A stretch of 15,378 nt of DNA, taken from NCBI GenBank assembly GCA_905236925.1, contig CAJOQS010000170.1, positions 1 to 15,378 of the forward strand, given 5' to 3'. Within the stretch, counting starts at the first letter, position 1. Each line of letters begins with the position of its first letter. A program made the translations under genes and the position numbers. Positions 14,255 through 15,378 of this stretch are shown piece by piece. The DNA comes from an uncultured Lachnospiraceae bacterium (GTDB taxonomy: Bacteria; Bacillota; Clostridia; Lachnospirales; Lachnospiraceae). The notes beneath the pieces are model-generated. The model made no database searches. It had not been told where the DNA came from and saw only the letters and a list, made by a program, of their open reading frames with translations.

Positions 14255-15378
14255 ATGAAGAAAGGAGGAGAAACGCAGAACATAGACAGATATATCATAA
14301 TCTCGACACTGAGCTCACATCCGCACAGTACAGTATGGCTTGCGGAGCACAGGTCTTTAGGTGTCAAAAGGATCATTAAAGGCATCCGCAATACTTCGGG
14401 CACAAAGGGAAGCATTTCAACGGAAGCCGAAATTCTCAAAAATCTTGATCATCCATCAATCCCCAGGTTATACGACATATTCGAAGAAGACGATCATACC
14501 TTTCTTGTGGAGGAATATATTGAGGGGGAATCTCTGGCAGAGCTGTGCAGACACAGACTGCTGACTGAAAAAGAAGCACTGAGCTTCATAATTCAAATCT
14601 GTTCTATAATCCAATATCTGCATGAATTGCCGGAACCGGTACTGCATCTTGATATTAAGCCGGATAATATAATCATCAGGGGCACCAGGGCAGTGCTGAT
14701 AGACTTTGGAAGCGCTCTTACCCTGAGCGCCGGACAAAGGAGCCGGTCCTTTAATCTCGGCTTTGCTGCGCCGGAACAGGAAGCGGGACTGGCAGTCGAT
14801 TGCTGCACGGATGTGTACGCACTCGGACAGATCCTCAGATTCATGCTGGATCACAGCAGCGCGGGCGGCGGCGCGAGAGATCGTCTCGGCCGGATAGCGT
14901 CCTGCTGCTGTATCGGAAAGCCTTGGAAACGTGTGTCTGCGGCCCGGACAATGCTTAAAATGCTTAAAAAGCAGGAGAAGGCGGAAACTTATGGGAAAAA
15001 GGGTTACAAAAAAGACCGCTGCGTAAGCATCGGGATCAGTGGAATGGGTCCCGGAGTAGGAACGACTCACATAGCTCTTGCGGCGGCAAACAGTCTGGCG
15101 GACTCGGGAGGTAAAAGAGTCTGTCTTGTGGAAAAGAGCGATCACGGTGACCTGTGCTCATTGCCTGAGCTTCAGAAGGCCGCAAAAACAGAGCCCGGGA
15201 CCCCGCCGGAGTCGGAGGGGGTCACATATTACACATCAGGGTTTGCGGCAGGTGAAGCAGCCGGAGCACAGACGGATAAATATGACTACATCATATACGA
15301 TCTTGGAAGGGCCGCGAAGCGGAACCTTCGGATACTCGAGCAATGTGATCTTGAGGTGGTCGTTGCCGGCGCGGCACC
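14255..15378 (+). CDS. Protein kinase-like domain fused to MinD/CpaE-like P-loop domain (partial)
   Basis: At least 374 residues; the gene runs off the right edge. Residues about 12-240 form a Hanks-type Ser/Thr kinase fold: probable VAIK-type lysine in RIIK (K42), helix C glutamate in STEAEILKNLDHP, catalytic HLDIKPDN (D133, K135, N138), DFG (D150-G152), APE (A172-E174) and DVYALG. The Gly-rich loop is poor (LSSHPHSTVWLAEH) and HRD reads HLD. A basic linker follows. From about 259 a MinD/ParA/CpaE-like domain begins: ISGMGPGVGTTHIA (P-loop 263-271), strand KRVCLVEKSD, and YDYIIYDLG in the place of the DxP/DxG switch. Both MinD P-loop lysines are replaced (G265, T270), so nucleotide hydrolysis is doubtful. 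The ATG at 14255 is the only start codon in this open frame, but AGGAGG lies after it (14264). The protein is probably cytoplasmic. Its role is unknown; a link to Tad/Flp-pilus-like machinery through CpaE similarity is speculation. Confidence 0.8.
   Translation, partial: MKKGGETQNIDRYIIISTLSSHPHSTVWLAEHRSLGVKRIIKGIRNTSGTKGSISTEAEILKNLDHPSIPRLYDIFEEDDHTFLVEEYIEGESLAELCRHRLLTEKEALSFIIQICSIIQYLHELPEPVLHLDIKPDNIIIRGTRAVLIDFGSALTLSAGQRSRSFNLGFAAPEQEAGLAVDCCTDVYALGQILRFMLDHSSAGGGARDRLGRIASCCCIGKPWKRVSAARTMLKMLKKQEKAETYGKKGYKKDRCVSIGISGMGPGVGTTHIALAAANSLADSGGKRVCLVEKSDHGDLCSLPELQKAAKTEPGTPPESEGVTYYTSGFAAGEAAGAQTDKYDYIIYDLGRAAKRNLRILEQCDLEVVVAGAA

Overview
The window looks like chromosomal DNA from a motile, anaerobic member of the Firmicutes, most likely a Lachnospiraceae species (Butyrivibrio/Roseburia-like). 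This rests on gene content: the Firmicutes order rpsF-ssb-rpsR followed by gdpP-rplI-dnaB, a ClpC adaptor MecA, a tiny 2[4Fe-4S] ferredoxin, a DUF1858 redox protein, an ATP-type PEP carboxykinase, and a flagellin/FliS pair preceded by a very large FliK-like protein. Ribosome binding sites are strong AGGAGG types and several sigma-A promoters can be read directly. The genus is an inference.

Layout. (1) 1-1856: pckA on the minus strand with a clear promoter and part of a terminator hairpin. (2) 1887-7372: a flagellar unit on the plus strand. It has a candidate sigma-D/sigma-28 promoter, a 1049-residue FliK/DUF6240-like protein, flagellin, FliS and a strong terminator, with no terminator inside. 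(3) 7361-8594: rpsF-ssb-rpsR, read from an extended -10 promoter built into the tail of the fliS terminator. Its leader hairpin resembles the S6:S18 autoregulatory motif. (4) 8606-12558: gdpP (c-di-AMP phosphodiesterase), rplI and dnaB, again starting from an extended -10 box just after a terminator. gdpP and rplI overlap as TAATG. (5) 12566-13231: a small redox pair transcribed divergently, ferredoxin (minus) and a DUF1858 protein (plus). (6) 13202-14144: mecA on the minus strand, sharing a bidirectional terminator with the DUF1858 gene. (7) 14198-15378: a promoter and a gene cut by the window end. This gene encodes a Ser/Thr protein-kinase-like domain fused to a MinD/CpaE-like P-loop domain whose P-loop has lost its lysines.

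Most of the window is housekeeping or well-known motility sequence. The least explained parts are the kinase/MinD-like fusion at the right edge, the large FliK-like protein with a recurring helix-start motif, and several compact regulatory arrangements: promoters nested against terminators, alternative hairpins before fliS, and a hairpin at the predicted 5' end of the ferredoxin mRNA. No rRNA, tRNA, CRISPR array, insertion sequence or phage gene was seen. No intergenic stretch exceeds 300 bases. The longest (1756-2054) holds the two divergent promoters and otherwise nothing recognisable.
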